Shown in pieces: positions 48,117-60,845 of a stretch of 64,000 nt of DNA (position 1 is its first letter; every line of letters starts with the position of its first letter). The notes under the pieces were generated by a model. It saw only the letters and a program-made list of their open reading frames with translations, ran no database searches and was not told the DNA's origin. Source of the DNA: Delphinapterus leucas (lineage: Eukaryota; Chordata; Mammalia; Artiodactyla; Monodontidae); contig NW_022098001.1 of assembly GCF_002288925.2 (NCBI RefSeq), forward strand, positions 5,747,923-5,811,922, in the 5' to 3' direction. The position numbers and the translations under genes are program-made.

Positions 48117-50119
48117 ATAAGCCATTTAAGAGGTTTACCTGTTTTTAAACCAATAAACTAATTGTGGTTATTTTGAACCTGAAAAAGACTACTTAATGTG
48201 TCCAAAAAGTTAAAAAGTCATATTTATTGTGTTGGTATGGCAATCAAGTAAAAAAAAAAAGTTAAGTTATAGGTAGATTTTGTAATCAGAGATGCAATTG
48301 AAAATGGCCATATTAACCAACAGTAAGACAGTGGTTGCTTAGGTTTCTACATTTACACTACGAAGATCATCAGTACACCTTCAGTGATTTCTGTAGTGCA
48401 CTTCAAGCAATAGTTTTAAGTTTGCTTTTCCAAACACACACACTCTTGGGGTCCCAAAGCAGCTTCACACACCACACTTCTTTGAAATAGGGACATAGGT
48501 CTGGCAATAATGCAATTCATAATGAAGCTAAACAGTGATCAGAATATTGTAGGATTGCTGACTCAGTGACCCAATCTTGTGATCTTAAGCAAAATGCTCA
48601 AATCTGGGGATCTTAAGAGGGAAAAATCTCAAGTCCAACGGCAAAGCTCAAAGAAAGAACACCAAAATTCAGAAAACAAATTAGAGAATCTATGATTACA
48701 ACATCAGGGAAGTTTAAGACTATTAACCTTACCTAAATCCAGAAACTGCATTGGTTAGTATTCCAAATTTTTGTGGCTAATTTAATGATTTTTCTCTTTT
48801 CTCCACCCTATCCTTTTCTTCTATCGATATATAAATATTTGGCTTCAGGTTTAAAAAAGTCTTCCTTTAATTGAGATTAAAAAGTTTCATTTCACTAAGT
48901 GGCTATCTGTTTCATGAGGGTTTCTGATGAAAATAATCACATCTGTAATTCCTTTTTTCTGTGATTATTATATGTCTTCAAAAAACTTAAGATGTGCCTT
49001 TAAATAATCTGAGATTAGAAAACAAATTACATTGTTAAAAATTTTACAAAATAACACATCAAGAATTTGTGGAGTGATCATTAAAAGTTTACATTTTATA
49101 ATTGGATTTCTTCTAAATTTTATCCTTGTAAAGGTACATGTTAAATTTGCTTTCCAGTTAAATTTAAGAATTAAAGACATTTGTGCAATGTCTTAATCAA
49201 ATTTTTATTAATAGTGAGAGATTTCCAACAAAAACTATTCCTTGTTGAAACTATCTAAATAATTGATGACAATGTAAATAAAATGTATTTGCACAAAATA
49301 CATACAGAGGTATCATAAATGTAGTCTGAATATAAATCAAAATATTATCTGAGGCCTTTTTCTGATTGAAGCTAAAGAAGTATATTACTTACCTATTAGA
49401 AATCTATTTATAAAATTAACTATATTTTGCCAAATCATCAAAGAAAGGAAAAAAATATTTTTGATAACTATCCTATTGAATCCTAGTTTACAAACTTTTC
49501 TTCTAAAAAAATACAAACACTGTGGAAGAGGCACAACAAAACAAAAGATGATTATGGACAATAATGATGACAGTGACAGAAATAACATATTCCAAATGGA
49601 CAAGGTTTAAAAGGGCAAATTTATGTACTCTTTAAATGCTACAGTCACCAGTTAGGCATGTACCAAATTAAGTATAATAAAAAAAGGTATAATCAGTGTA
49701 TGCAGCTGTTTTTTGTCACTTTGAAGTAACAATTACACAAGAAAAAGCATACCTATTTGTGTGTTTATTTTCTAGATTCAGTAGGATAGAGTATAAAACA
49801 GTTTACTGATGTCTTTCAAAAGTCAAAGGAATAGGAATAGAAATTGTTAAAATGCATCGAGATAAGAATATGTAATACTTTGTTATAATATTATTTTCAA
49901 AGGCAGTACAATTCAAAAAGAAGATACTGTCTTTGGTTTTATTTTACCTGCTCTTTCAAGAGTCTAATAACTGCAAAAACACTTTTCAGAGTGACAGTAA
50001 TAAACTAGCTGTTGACAAAAAAATTAATGGTCATTTATATGAAAGTTTTCCAAGTAACTGGTGTACAAATATTAAAAGAGAATTATTTAAAAATAAAACA
50101 TATTTGGTACTGTGCATTA
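48117..50119. other. AT-rich non-coding stretch
   Basis: I see no gene or repeat that I can name. Confidence 0.45.
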
Positions 50120-50690
50120 AAAGACTTTACAATGGTCATATTTTTGACCCTGAAATTTCACTTCCCAGGATCTTTCCTAAAGAAATAAATCAATGTGCAA
50201 AGACGTACATACATATTCATTACACCATTGTTTGATAATTGCAAAGGCCAGGGAAAAGAAACTCCAAATGTCCGAATTAGGGGATTAGTTAACGGCATTT
50301 ATGGTGTATCTACAGAATATTGTACGCTCACAAAAAATGATGAGAACAGTGTGCATGTGCATTCACATATATAAACTATATAAAATAAAGACACTGCAAT
50401 TAGTAATTATAAAACACTAAATGGTGGATATGGTACTATAGTTTGTAGTTTAAAGAACCATATATATTCATAAAAACATATGCACAAAATTGACAAAAAA
50501 GACAAAGACATGGAGTGAAAAACATTTAAGATTTACACACCAGAGTACTTATCAGTTATCACTGGTTATCAGAAGTTAGTATAAGTGCTTTTGGTTTTTT
50601 ATTTGGGTTAATATATAGTTTATAAAGTATCCACAATGATTATACATTATACAGAAAAAACATTTTAAAAACACACAAAATATAATGTTT
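50120..50690 (+). mobile_element. Ancient L1M 3'-end fragment
   Basis: Matches the end of L1 ORF2 and 3' UTR of old mammalian L1: ttgaccctgaaatttcacttcc, taaagaaataaatcaatgtgc, ccaaatgtccgaattagggg and atttatggtgtatctac, ending in a diverged 3' UTR. The coding frame is lost. Confidence 0.85.
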
Positions 50691-52399
50691 ATGTGAACAA
50701 GGACAAATTATCCAGTTTGAAAACCTTGTATTTTTGTCATGATTTGATAGAATGCTTTGGAAATAAATGTTAAATAATTTTTAAGATGCAAATATGCAAT
50801 CATTCATTATTTAATTTATCTTAGGGACAAATATTTGTTAAATAAAAGCTGTGGGTATATTGATTAAAAGTGGTACAAAATAAGAAATACTGCCAAATGC
50901 AATAAAGTGCAGATCTTTCCAATTTTTATGAATGTTAATATAAAAAATGATCTGACATGTTTTTAAATTTTCCATATTAGTTTTTTCAAGTGTAGGACTT
51001 AAGAAACTATGCAACAAAAGTTAAAGAAGTTATACTTTAAAATGATTTCTTCACAATCACTTGCCTGTAATGAATTTTCTCATATTTTTAGACAAAAACT
51101 TTATCATATACTAGAACCACATAAAAAGTACACTTTTGTTAGCTAAATTATTTGTTAAAAGAGATGTATTGCAGGGAATAACAAATATTGGAACACATTA
51201 AATTGAGAAAAAATATGGAAATAAATATTGTGAAAAAATTAAAAATTATGCACCAGATTATTTTGTATTACTACTAGGGCAAATAGAAGCATTTTCTTTT
51301 AAAGTGTAAATAAACTTAGTCTTAACTGTGCAACTAAGATACACGAATTTTGAGGAATAATTATTTCAAAATCAATCAATTTTGAGGATTCATCTACTGC
51401 TGTCACTAGGAAATAACACATTTGAAATGAAAGAAAATAGAATTTATTTTTCTTATAATGTGTTTACTTATTTGCTCCTAAGAATGCAGGAAAACTGAAC
51501 TTCATAGTTGCCTAAGTAAAATGTGGAATTAAATGAAACATAAGAGTTCTAGAAACTTATAAACTGTGTCCCACTGTGAGGTTCATAGTTATGGGCTATA
51601 GTCTTTTGAATTATGTTCTAAACCTTTATGATCTGTTTTAGATACTGAGGTTACCTGTGTATCTGTTTCTCTATTAACTCTCTGCCATATTCATTAAATA
51701 ATACTTCAAAGGAGATGTTATAGATAAATTTCAGACTCCTTTCACTATAGTCAAAAGAAACTAATATGCAAACTACTTTAGGACGTAAGTTATAAGGAGT
51801 GATCTACTGATCTCAGGAAACAGAGTATGTCTACTTTTGACATCTACATTCAGTGAACAGACTTACTGAGATTTTATTATTCAGAGGGCTTGGATTTTAG
51901 CACCATCTTAGGTTTCAACATGTAAAATCAGGATGTACTTGGGATCACGGTGGAAGATCAGGGTTTTGTCCATGGAGAGTGCAGAGGAGGTAATCATCAC
52001 AGAGTTGATAGGGCTTTGGAATTGCCCAGATTTAGGGTAATGAGTATATTTATGATACATAGGATTGAAGAAAGTCTTAAAAACAGCACTGGTTTAGAAG
52101 GTGAGAGTCAAGACTTGGGCTCGAGTCTTAATTTCATGAGCCCTATAACTGCAAGCACTTCATTTCACCCTTCTGAGCATAAAGTCCATCATCTGTAAAA
52201 TGAATAATTTTGGACCAGATACTCATTATGATTCCTTCTGCTCTACAACTCTCTGGTTAGTTAATTCTGAAGGCAAATGATGTTTGTTTGTTCTTTTATA
52301 CTGTAATACCTACTTCATCAATATAGATAATGTAAAGTGTACTAGAAATTCTTGCTCTATTTGCCCTGGTATTGCATTCATTAAAATTTCCTTTATAGA
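50691..52399. other. AT-rich non-coding stretch with a possible MIR-like piece
   Basis: About 52085-52255 (tcatctgtaaaatgaataattttggaccagat...) resembles an MIR-class tail. I recognise nothing else. Confidence 0.4.
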
Positions 52400-52406
52400 A
52401 TGTGTG

Positions 52407-52447
<41 letters not shown>

Positions 52448-52535
52448 AGAGGCAGGGAGAGGAATGGGATGAAAGAAGGGAGGGAAGGAGAAAGGCAAAC
52501 AAAGAGGAAGGGAGGGAAAAAGAAAATTGAAAAGC
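52400..52535. repeat. (GT)n microsatellite and adjacent polypurine tract
   Basis: About 22 GT units (52400-52445) with one GC interruption are followed by a GGGA/GAAA-rich purine run to about 52535. Open frames through it reflect low complexity only. Confidence 0.92.
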
Positions 52536-53864
52536 TCATTAAACCAGGAACTTTGCCCAGGAAAAAAATCATAAAGGTGATCTAATCTAGAAGCATCTTT
52601 TAGACTAGCTAAAGTGTAACTGTTTCACCTACATATTGATACATTTGTTGCAGGGTGTACAGTGACATCTTTAGGAGAAAATGTTTAGCAACCTTCTAAT
52701 AACTTAATTATTTTAAACTTGTTAGTCACAATTCCTATATCTTTAAAATAATCTTTAGTTCAGAGGATAAACTAAATCCTAAAATGAAAGGCCTTAAATA
52801 AGGAATGCAATGATTATCATTAAAATTGCTTCTAAGAAAAAATGCAATAACCATTGATAAAAGATAAAAACATGAGTCAGATTCATCAGGTTAATAAACT
52901 ATTTCTCATATGTGTTCAGCACTTTGGAATGTTCTGACTTTTCCCTGATAGCTAAAATCTACATTAAGGAAGAGATCATCCACAGAGTAGCACGTATTAT
53001 TACCATGAGTATGACTTGTCTCCTATTGTGTTTTGGTATGACAGAATTATCACAGACCACTGTGTCCCACATCTGGGGCCTAATTAATATATCCTTAAGA
53101 TATATTTCAACTACATCCACTCTTTACACACATCAAAAGATTGCACAGAAGATATGAAAGGAGCATAATAAAGAAAGTTAAATGCATCTTTACATTTGTT
53201 TGTTTAGAAAAAAATAGAAATTTAAATATACTTAGAAATATTGACAGTTAATTTAAATTGTAAATTGGTAATTAACAATAAATCTATATATACCCTTGAA
53301 TGAAGGATTTAGATATATGGCTTTCAAGTAGTACTTGTGCTTGGACATCAAGCTGTATTTCTTTCTCCAAGGATGCTAATATTGGTTGCTATTGGTCAAT
53401 GGTACAAGAATCAGTATATGGAGCAACTAATGTCACACAGTATACAACTCTCTCAGAATTCAAAGAAATGCATCCTAAATATTTCATGAATAGGGACATG
53501 TTACAAAACATTCCTGTTCAATACTGAGAAGAAAGAGGAATAAAATTTAGATGAGATCACTCAGAGAAAGAAGGATGAGGATCAGATGAAGAGGCATCAG
53601 GAGAGACTAACCTAAGTTAGAGACTGAAATGAATTTCATTCAACTTTCCAAATACCCACATGGTAATATCAGCTGCACTAAGGATCCTTAAATAAAACTG
53701 CAAATTGGATTGAGTGGTCTCCACTGACATTAGTGTTCCCTTCCTGAATTCCTCTCTTCCTGCTCTCCTCTTCCTAGACCTCTAGTATTGTTCTTTCATG
53801 TTGTTCGCAGTAAAATGTCCCCTCTTGCATTCTCCACCTTGTCACAGATAAAGTGCCCATTTCC
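52536..53864. other. AT-rich non-coding stretch
   Basis: No gene or repeat assigned. Confidence 0.45.
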
Positions 53865-54005
53865 TGAGGTTAAGGGCATGGATTCTGGCACCAAATCTGA
53901 TGCCTTCGGTTTAAATTGCAGCTTTAAATGACTGGAGTAAGTTATTTAACTGATCCGTATCTGAATTTTTCGATTTATAAACTAGAATTAAAAATAGTAT
54001 TTACA
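53865..54005 (+). mobile_element. MIR SINE fragment
   Basis: Sense MIR: gggcatggattctggcacc, ggtttaaattgcagc, ggagtaagttatttaactga and tttataaactagaat. Confidence 0.75.
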
Positions 54006-54779
54006 AAGGGTGGGAAACTCAGTTATGGATTAAAATAATTTATACTACAGTGACTTAAAATTATCCAAAATGTTGACAGCATTTCTGAAATCTGTGATTG
54101 AGGAAATGCAAAGTTCAAGTTGGTTTTGATCACTGAGTCCTAGTTTTGCAACTACTCCAAGCCCAAACCCTCCCAATCCCCTTGCTTGAGCTAGTTCTTA
54201 CACTGGGTCTCCCAAGAGTAAAATCTATAGTATGTGGAATTAACTTCCAAGTCATCAATTATTCATCACCATTCCAAGTTTGGTAAGTGGGGCCCACCGT
54301 ATCTAGTATAAAAACAATGGATTTTTACATGATGTGAGCATTTGTGCCTGTATAAGTGAGCCTTATATATTTGTGCTATAAAGTTAGAATACCCAAATGT
54401 AGAGAGCCTCTTACTGTATCTCCAATACTGAGTCAAGTGCAGTATGTTATCTGGTTACTGCTGGTTCCCTCTTATTTCACGGTGACTTTACTCAAAGAAA
54501 AACTTTATCACTGAGTACTGTAGTTAAGTCTGATATTATGAAACTTATGTCTCAAAGGTTCCCCCAAATGTCATATTTGCCAAACCCAGTGATCATTCCT
54601 CAGAACCATTCTACTGGCCCTCACTGCAGCATTGGATATAATTACTACACTATCCTTGACATTCTCTCCTTCAACTGTTTGGCCGTGCACTTTAATGCCA
54701 CTCCTTTAGTTCACTCTTTACCAGACATTGTGTTGGCTCATCTTTCTCAGTCCATCTTTCAAATACATACATTTCCTAA
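54006..54779. other. Non-coding stretch, possible old LINE sequence at its end
   Basis: Nothing firm. The pyrimidine-rich part after about 54580 may be continuous with the L2 that follows. Confidence 0.35.
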
Positions 54780-55130
54780 AGTTTTATTCTATCACTGAGT
54801 GATTCTGTCTAAATCTACAGCTTCAACTGTCGCTTCCATGATGAGGGTTCCTACCTTCACCTTTCCTGTAACCCTAAGATTCACATTTCTGGTTATCTCC
54901 TAAATGCACCTAAAATCCCCATCAGCACCTAAAACTCAGCTTGTCCCAAACAAGTTAAAGTTACTTCTCATGTCTGCTCTTCCTTTAGTTATCAGTAAAT
55001 GTCTAAAATATCCAGAATCTATTTCTTTGGTAATTGCCTTGCTTGTTCTTGATCTTTCTTGGTTAACTGACCACTGCTTTAGACTCAAAGCTTTAGTCCT
55101 TTCTTGGTTTCCCAGCTCATCCGCTGTAGT
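54780..55130 (+). mobile_element. LINE-2 fragment
   Basis: Diverged L2 on the plus strand, with cttgtcccaaacaagttaaag and preceding blocks in consensus order. Confidence 0.55.
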
Positions 55131-55679
55131 CATCTTTTCTCTCTGAAGCTGTAGGTCAACCCTATCCATTACCATGCTCTGTGTTGGGGTGGGACTTGGC
55201 TCTTAATTGCTTGAGTTGTGATAGATTAAGTAAGTTTTTCTATTAGCATATATTTAGTACTGTTTGAGTAATATATTAAAATTCATTTTAACTTTGTATA
55301 TTTTCAATAATTTTTAAAGTCAGATTTATTACAGCATAATTTACAAAAATTAATATTCACACTACTTAGGTACAAAGGTCTATGACATTTGATAAATATA
55401 TATAGTCATGCAGCCTCGCTGCAAGCTACAGAGTATTTCTGTCACCCTAAAGTGTTCCCTGGTGTAGCTTTGCTGTCAGTCCTCTCTCTGCCAGCTCAGA
55501 TAACCACTGATCAGATTTTGATCTAGCTTTTAATTTTTCTTCAATAATGTTTTTACACTAAAATTTTATTTGAACAAGGTATAGCAAATGAAATGTAACA
55601 ACGCTTTTAAAAATACAGTTAAAATCTTGCATTCTAGAACTTGATACTAATGTTCTGGCACAATTAAGTTCTTAACAAT

Positions 55680-55815
55680 GATAGTAATACTCTGTACATC
55701 CCAGGAATTGTGCTAAGTGCTTTGCATGTGTTATAATTATGTTACTCAATCAGCACAGCTGTTTGTGGTAAGACTTATTATTTTTTCAATTTTACTCATT
55801 AGAAAATTTGTAAGG
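55680..55815 (-). mobile_element. MIR SINE fragment
   Basis: Antisense MIR: caggaattgtgctaagtgctttgcatgtg then gacttattattttttcaattttactc. The flanking 55131-55679 contains nothing I can name. Confidence 0.75.
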
Positions 55816-56708
55816 TGGCTGACATTGGTCTGTTCTCCAAAACTTATAATCTGAAATATTTAGTCATGAAATGACTCTCTCTCAACACACCACTCTCAAC
55901 TCTTGTTTAATTCTTTTTTCTTCCCAATGTTCTCCCTTTTAAAACTTCCCTTTTTCGTTTCTAGCTGAATCTCCTCTTTGGCTACTTTTCTTTTTTGGTA
56001 ATGTTTCTTCAACTTATTTCCCTATGAGCCCAATCTTAACCTGTGATATAGTCATTTTTAATCTGTAATCTTCCTTTTAGAGATTCCTTCTGATTCTCAT
56101 CCCTTACTTTGAATTGGGCAACCAACTTCCTTCACACTCTGCATGACCTTATAATCTATGACTAGGTTCTTCCCATCAGTTGCATCATGTAATTAATTAA
56201 TGCAATACTTCTATTTATTGTCTTTCATTTTCCGTTAAACTTTGCCTTTCCCATTATTAGTTCCCTTCCTCATCCCTACCCTCACATCCCACACCCCATC
56301 GCCTCAAGCCTTCAAGCAGGCTGATAAAAGAAACCACCATCTGTCAAGTCACATCTTTCTCTTCAGCTAAATTATAACCTAATTTACATTCCCTTGGCAA
56401 TTATCTCCAATACATTCATGCCAACTTACCCTTTTTTATATTAAACCTATTTGTTGCTCATGCCAACCCATTTGTATTACAATATTTTTATAGATATTAA
56501 AATATAGACCTTTAAACAAGCAAAGAGGAAGAAAGTGATCTAAAAACAATCATGATGTGCTTTTACCATGATTTATGAATATTCAGCAAGTATTATGTAT
56601 ATGTTAATACTTATTAAATAACTTGCTTACTAACTTGGCTTAACAATATGTACACTTTCCTTTCAACTGAAATAATTTTAAAAATATATTTTAACCATAA
56701 CTACCATC
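55816..56708. other. Pyrimidine-rich non-coding stretch
   Basis: CT-rich on the plus strand between about 55870 and 56300, possibly very old LINE sequence. I see no gene. Confidence 0.4.
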
Positions 56709-56722
56709 CAGAGCTATACTTT

Positions 56723-56919
56723 TTTTTGCGGTACGCGGGCCTCTCACTGTTGTGGCCTCTCCTGTTGCGGAGCACAGGCTCCGGACGCGCAGGCCCAGCG
56801 GCCATGGCTCATGGGCCCAGCCGCTCCGCAGCATGTGGGATCTTCCCGGACCGGGGCACGAACCCGTGTCCCCTGCATCGGCAGGCGGACTCTCAACCAC
56901 TGCGCCACCAGGGAAACCC
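56723..56919 (-). mobile_element. CHR SINE, left arm of the inverted pair
   Basis: A full-length CHR SINE on the minus strand. It starts gggtttccctgg (one change from consensus) and ends in the T-run at 56723-56727. It shares the variants catgctgcgg and gggcccatgag with its partner at 57022. Confidence 0.96.
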
Positions 56920-57021
56920 CACTGTAAAACATTTTTCTGAAAAGGCATTTAAGTGTCAGTGGCAGATGAGTTTTAAATATTTCAGATTTCCAGACAGATG
57001 AATGAAGAAAGTATAGCTCTG

Positions 57022-57229
57022 GGGCTTCCCAGGTGGAGCAGTGGTTGAGAGTACGCCTGCCGATGCAGGGGACACGGGTTCGTGCCCCGGTCCGGGAAGA
57101 TCCCACATGCTGCGGAGCGGCTGGGCCCATGAGCCATGGCCGCTGAGCCTGCGCGTCCGGAGCCTGTGCTCCGCAACGGGAGAGGCCACAACACTGAGAG
57201 GCCCGCGTACCGCAAAAAAAAAAAAAAAA
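57022..57229 (+). mobile_element. CHR SINE, right arm of the inverted pair
   Basis: A full-length CHR SINE on the plus strand with a small change in the A-box region (caggtggagcag) and a 16-base A-tail. It carries the same two variants as its partner. Confidence 0.96.
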
Positions 57230-57354
57230 TTTTACAGCAAAAATAATTCTTCTCCTGAAATTTAAATGCCCTTATTTTACCTTTTGTTTATTGATCTTAA
57301 TTACATATGTATCTCCTGGCTCCTTTACATAGTTGGGTTCTTCTTATTCTCCTG

Positions 57355-57630
57355 GTTTAGTTCAGATATTACTTCTTCAGACAAGACTTCCTGGATCACT
57401 CCATTTAAAATAACTTCTTCCTCATTCCAGTTGCAGTAGGTTACATAAGTGTTTTTAATAGCACTTATAACTATCTAAACTTACCGAATTTAGTGGCCAT
57501 TAACCCTCCCAAAAATATAATTTTCACAACGGGAGAGACCTTGTCTGCTGTTGTCGTTATATCCCCAGCACCTAGAATAACACCTGACATATAATAAATA
57601 TTCAGTAGATATTTGTTGAACAATGAATTT
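57355..57630 (+). mobile_element. LINE-2 3'-end fragment
   Basis: Plus-strand L2 in consensus order: cagacaagacttcctggatcac, atagcacttataactatc, ggagagaccttgtctgctg, atccccagcacctagaataac and gatatttgttgaacaatgaa. One of the better-preserved L2 tails in the window. Confidence 0.85.
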
Positions 57631-58182
57631 TCAGGCTGTGAAATACCTCTGTATCACTGGAATAAGAATTTCAGAAATACCTCTCTTTTAATTCAGCCAA
57701 TTGTGATATATGATAGTTTAATATGCCATTATGATACCTATAGAATTATGCGTCTGGCATAGTCAAACTTGCAGATTGTGGATTTTATAAAGGTATCTTA
57801 ATAACCTCTGCTTTGGATTTTTCTTCCTCTCTTAATAAAGACTATCATTATTTACACAGCAAACCTAGAATTAACTATAATTCTGAGTAGAAAATATATA
57901 CATTGGTGTTCAAAAAACATTGAGAAGGAACTTGAATAGTTTGAACAATTCATGACATATGTATTAAAAGTAACTTTTTAGCTACCTGCCAGACACTTTA
58001 TGAAAAATTTATCTAATCTTTAAAACAATCTTTCAATCCTATATGAGAAAAGTGGTAGCTCACAGTTTTTTTGTTTATTTTTCCTTTTTTGGCATTCGTT
58101 TGCTTACTGTTGAAATAGAAATTTTTTCATTTTGGCTTGTCATTTGTTTTTATTCTTCTGAGGATTGAAAGTATATGCATAG

Positions 58183-58213
<31 letters not shown>

Positions 58214-58839
58214 TTATCAACTCTCTTTTACTAAAGACGAAGCTGGAACTTGGAGAGATTATGATGCCTAAGATCACAGAGGCCTTCAAATCTCACACTT
58301 TACTGCTACATCAACATTCATGCTTCCTTAATAGGACAATAGAGGATAAAACATTACTTGTTTGACTGTCCTTTAAGTAAAGCATATTTGTTTTTTAAAA
58401 ATATCTAGAATTAAGTAGTTTGTCTTGTTTCTCGTGCTACAGATGGACAACCAAACTGGTCAATAAGCACAGTCCAATGCCCAGCTCTACTACTAAAATA
58501 TTTTTCTCTCCATTTTTAAACAATCCTAGAAGTGGGTATATTATCTGAACTCCTTACTCATTCACTGTTTACGTAGATTATTGATACACTAAATTTAGAT
58601 TCAAAACGCTATTGCAAAACCCATGATCTTGCTAATAACAAACATAAATCATAAGTGAAGAGCTAAATAAGTATATCTTTCTGAAAAAATAACCTTTGGT
58701 ATAATTTTAGTAGTAATAATTTAAAAGAACTACCATTTTTTGATTATCTAGTATGGACAAAACTCCATGTCAAGTTCTTTACAAGTATTACTACTTTCAA
58801 TTTTTTTCAAATTACAAAAAATATAGAAATAATTGTTTC
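57631..58839. other. AT-rich stretch with a CA microsatellite and a MIR trace
   Basis: A (CA)14 tract lies at 58183-58211. An antisense MIR-like piece follows at about 58225-58325 (gaagctggaacttggagag, ctaagatcacagagg). I see nothing else. Confidence 0.5.
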
Positions 58840-59510
58840 TCATTTCTATGTCAATAAAATTATTCAGTTAGATGGTTGGATATATATCATAATTTATTTA
58901 CCCATTCCTCCATTACTTAACATTCACGGTAGCATCCTTTTTGTTGCTACAAATAATGCTTTAGTGAAACTTGTACATACATTTTTATCTGAATCTCTAT
59001 TTGCACCATATCAGAATCTGCAAATATTTTTAAGGCCCTTGGTGTGTATTAAAAAAATTGCTTTTTAGAAATATTAAATTATGCTGCCACTATTTTACCA
59101 TACTCTCCCCAGCATTAAAATGCTGTTTTTTAAGTAGGTAAAACATAGTATCTTTTAAAAAAAAAAGTCACCTATATGGTTATGAAAAAAATATTTTTTA
59201 TATATTTACTGACCACTGAATTTCTTGTTTAGTGAAATGTCTGTATATGTCTTTTGCCCATTTTTCTATTAGAGTTTTATAGAATGTATAATTTGTTCAA
59301 CAAAGTGATTCAGGTGTTAAGGCTTTTAATACTCTGAGTTGCTGCAAATAATGTTTCACAATGTGTTGTTTGCCTTTTAACTTGTTTATGCTGATTTTGA
59401 TATTTTGAAGTTTATACCTGAGACACTGTAGTCAGATCTCTCTTTTTAAATTTACTTCACTGCTTTTATTCTTAGAAAGGCTTTCTCCCTCCAGAGAAAA
59501 GCTCTTTTAT
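58840..59510 (-). mobile_element. Ancient L1M 3'-portion fragment
   Basis: Antisense old L1: tttacccattcctccatt, tgctacaaataatgctttag and tatgtcttttgcccatttttctattag occur in consensus order, continuing to gtttgccttttaacttg and gaaaggctttctccctcc. Highly diverged. Confidence 0.75.
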
Positions 59511-59904
59511 GCTTTCATTAAACATAATTAACTCAATCTCATCACAGTTCATTCTGTTTAATAGGAAGCTGCCCAAAGTCTCGTCCCTAGCGGGTGACAA
59601 AACTTGGTTTAGAATTCAGACCTAAATGGGTTCAATGTTCTTGCTGTTTCTATCCAACTCTCGTCTCAGAAATGATAACGTTCATTTCTGGTGTAGCAGT
59701 CCTGATGCACAACTTTGTACGACGACTAGCTCCTAAACTGGTAGCCACAAACTAGTATAAGATATGTGTAATGCATAAAACAAAATAAATTAATTTTATC
59801 TTTCTATCATATCATTGAAAGAATGCTTACACATCAAAATGCATTGGCTTCAATACAGCAGATTCAAAATAAAAACTGTTTTTTAATATGTTTTATACAA
59901 TAGT

Positions 59905-60845
59905 AAAATAATAGCTTCACTTGTATAGTGCTTACTATGTGCCAGACACTGTTTTTAGGTGCTTTACATATTAAATATTAACTGATTTCATCCTTACAAA
60001 AGCAGTTTGACGTAGCAGTATTCAGTTGGCCAAAAAGTTCGTTTGGTTATTTCCATAAGATGGCTCTAGTAGCACTTAGTTGTCTTTAACTTCATTCGAA
60101 ACAATTTTGTTAGATTTTATTGTGACAGTTGTCATATCAGCATGCATTTTTTAAAAACTTACCAAAATTGGTGAATTTTTGTGTAGCCATTTTAATATTG
60201 AAGATGGAAGAAAAAGAGCAACATTTTCCACATATTATGCTTTATGATTTCAAGAAAGGTAAAAACACAACAGAAACACAAAAACGATTTGTGCACTGTC
60301 CAGAATTAGTCAACAGAAAATGCATAATCTTCCATCAGTATAATGCAAGACCGCATGTTTCTTTGACGACCAGGCAATAACTGTTACAGCTTGGCTGGGA
60401 AGTTCTGATTCATCCACTGTATTCACCAGACATTGCATCTTCAGATTTCCATTTATTTAGGTCTTTACAAAATTCTCTTAATGGAAAAAATGTCAATTCC
60501 CTGGAAGACTATAAAAGGCACCTGTAACAGTTCTTTGCTCAAAAAGATAAAAAGTTTTGGGAAGGTGGAATTATGAAGTTGCCTGAAAAATGGCAGAAGG
60601 CAGTGGAACAAAACAGTGAATATGTTGTTCAATAAAGTTCTTGGTGAAAATGAAAAATGTGTCTTTTATTTTTACTTAAAAACCGAAGGAACTGTTTGGC
60701 CAACCCAATATTATTATCTCCATTTTACGGGTGAGGAATCTGAGGCAGAGAGAGCAACTTTCTCAGAATCACACAGCAAGTAAGTGGTGAGATTGACCAG
60801 GCAGTCTAGCTGTATAGTTTGTGCTCTAATACTGCTTCTCAGACT
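59905..60845 (-). mobile_element. MIR SINE split by a mariner element
   Basis: The left part (59905-60020: gtgcttactatgtgccagacactg, ttttaggtgctttacatatt) and right part (60709-60845: ttattatctccattttacgg, gaggaatctgaggcagagag, cacacagcaagtaagtgg) are consecutive pieces of one antisense MIR. The mariner at 60021-60708 sits between them. Confidence 0.92.
60021..60708 (+). mobile_element. Internally deleted mariner-like transposon
   Basis: The ends are inverted copies (left ttggccaaaaagttcgtttgg, right ccgaaggaactgtttggccaa), flanked by the expected TA duplication (60019-60020 and 60709-60710). The element is about 690 bp, roughly half of the usual 1.3 kb. An 83-codon frame (60129-60380) joins a transposase N-terminal piece directly to the part containing the second catalytic region. 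That region reads H-Q-Y-N-A-R-P-H (60333-60356), so the catalytic Asp of H-Q-D-N is replaced by Tyr. A later P-D-I-A-S-S-D-F block retains its Asp. No functional transposase is possible. Confidence 0.95.

Larger units (their letters stand above)
56709..57237. repeat. Inverted pair of CHR SINEs with an inverted spacer
   Basis: Two CHR SINEs in head-to-head orientation (minus copy left, plus copy right) enclose 56920-57021. The outer left flank cagagctatacttt (56709-56722) recurs as its reverse complement at the inner right edge (57008-57021). The inner left edge ctgtaaaa (56922-56929) recurs as its reverse complement ttttacag at the outer right (57230-57237). Neither SINE has a matching direct duplication where it stands, but both do if the spacer is flipped. 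This is the expected footprint of recombination between inverted SINEs. Confidence 0.9.

Noticed and set aside
52284..52585. Open frames rich in Cys/Val or Thr/His
   Set aside because: Produced by the GT microsatellite and purine tract.
54936..55175. Overlapping open frames of about 80 codons on both strands
   Set aside because: They lie in a diverged LINE-2 fragment.
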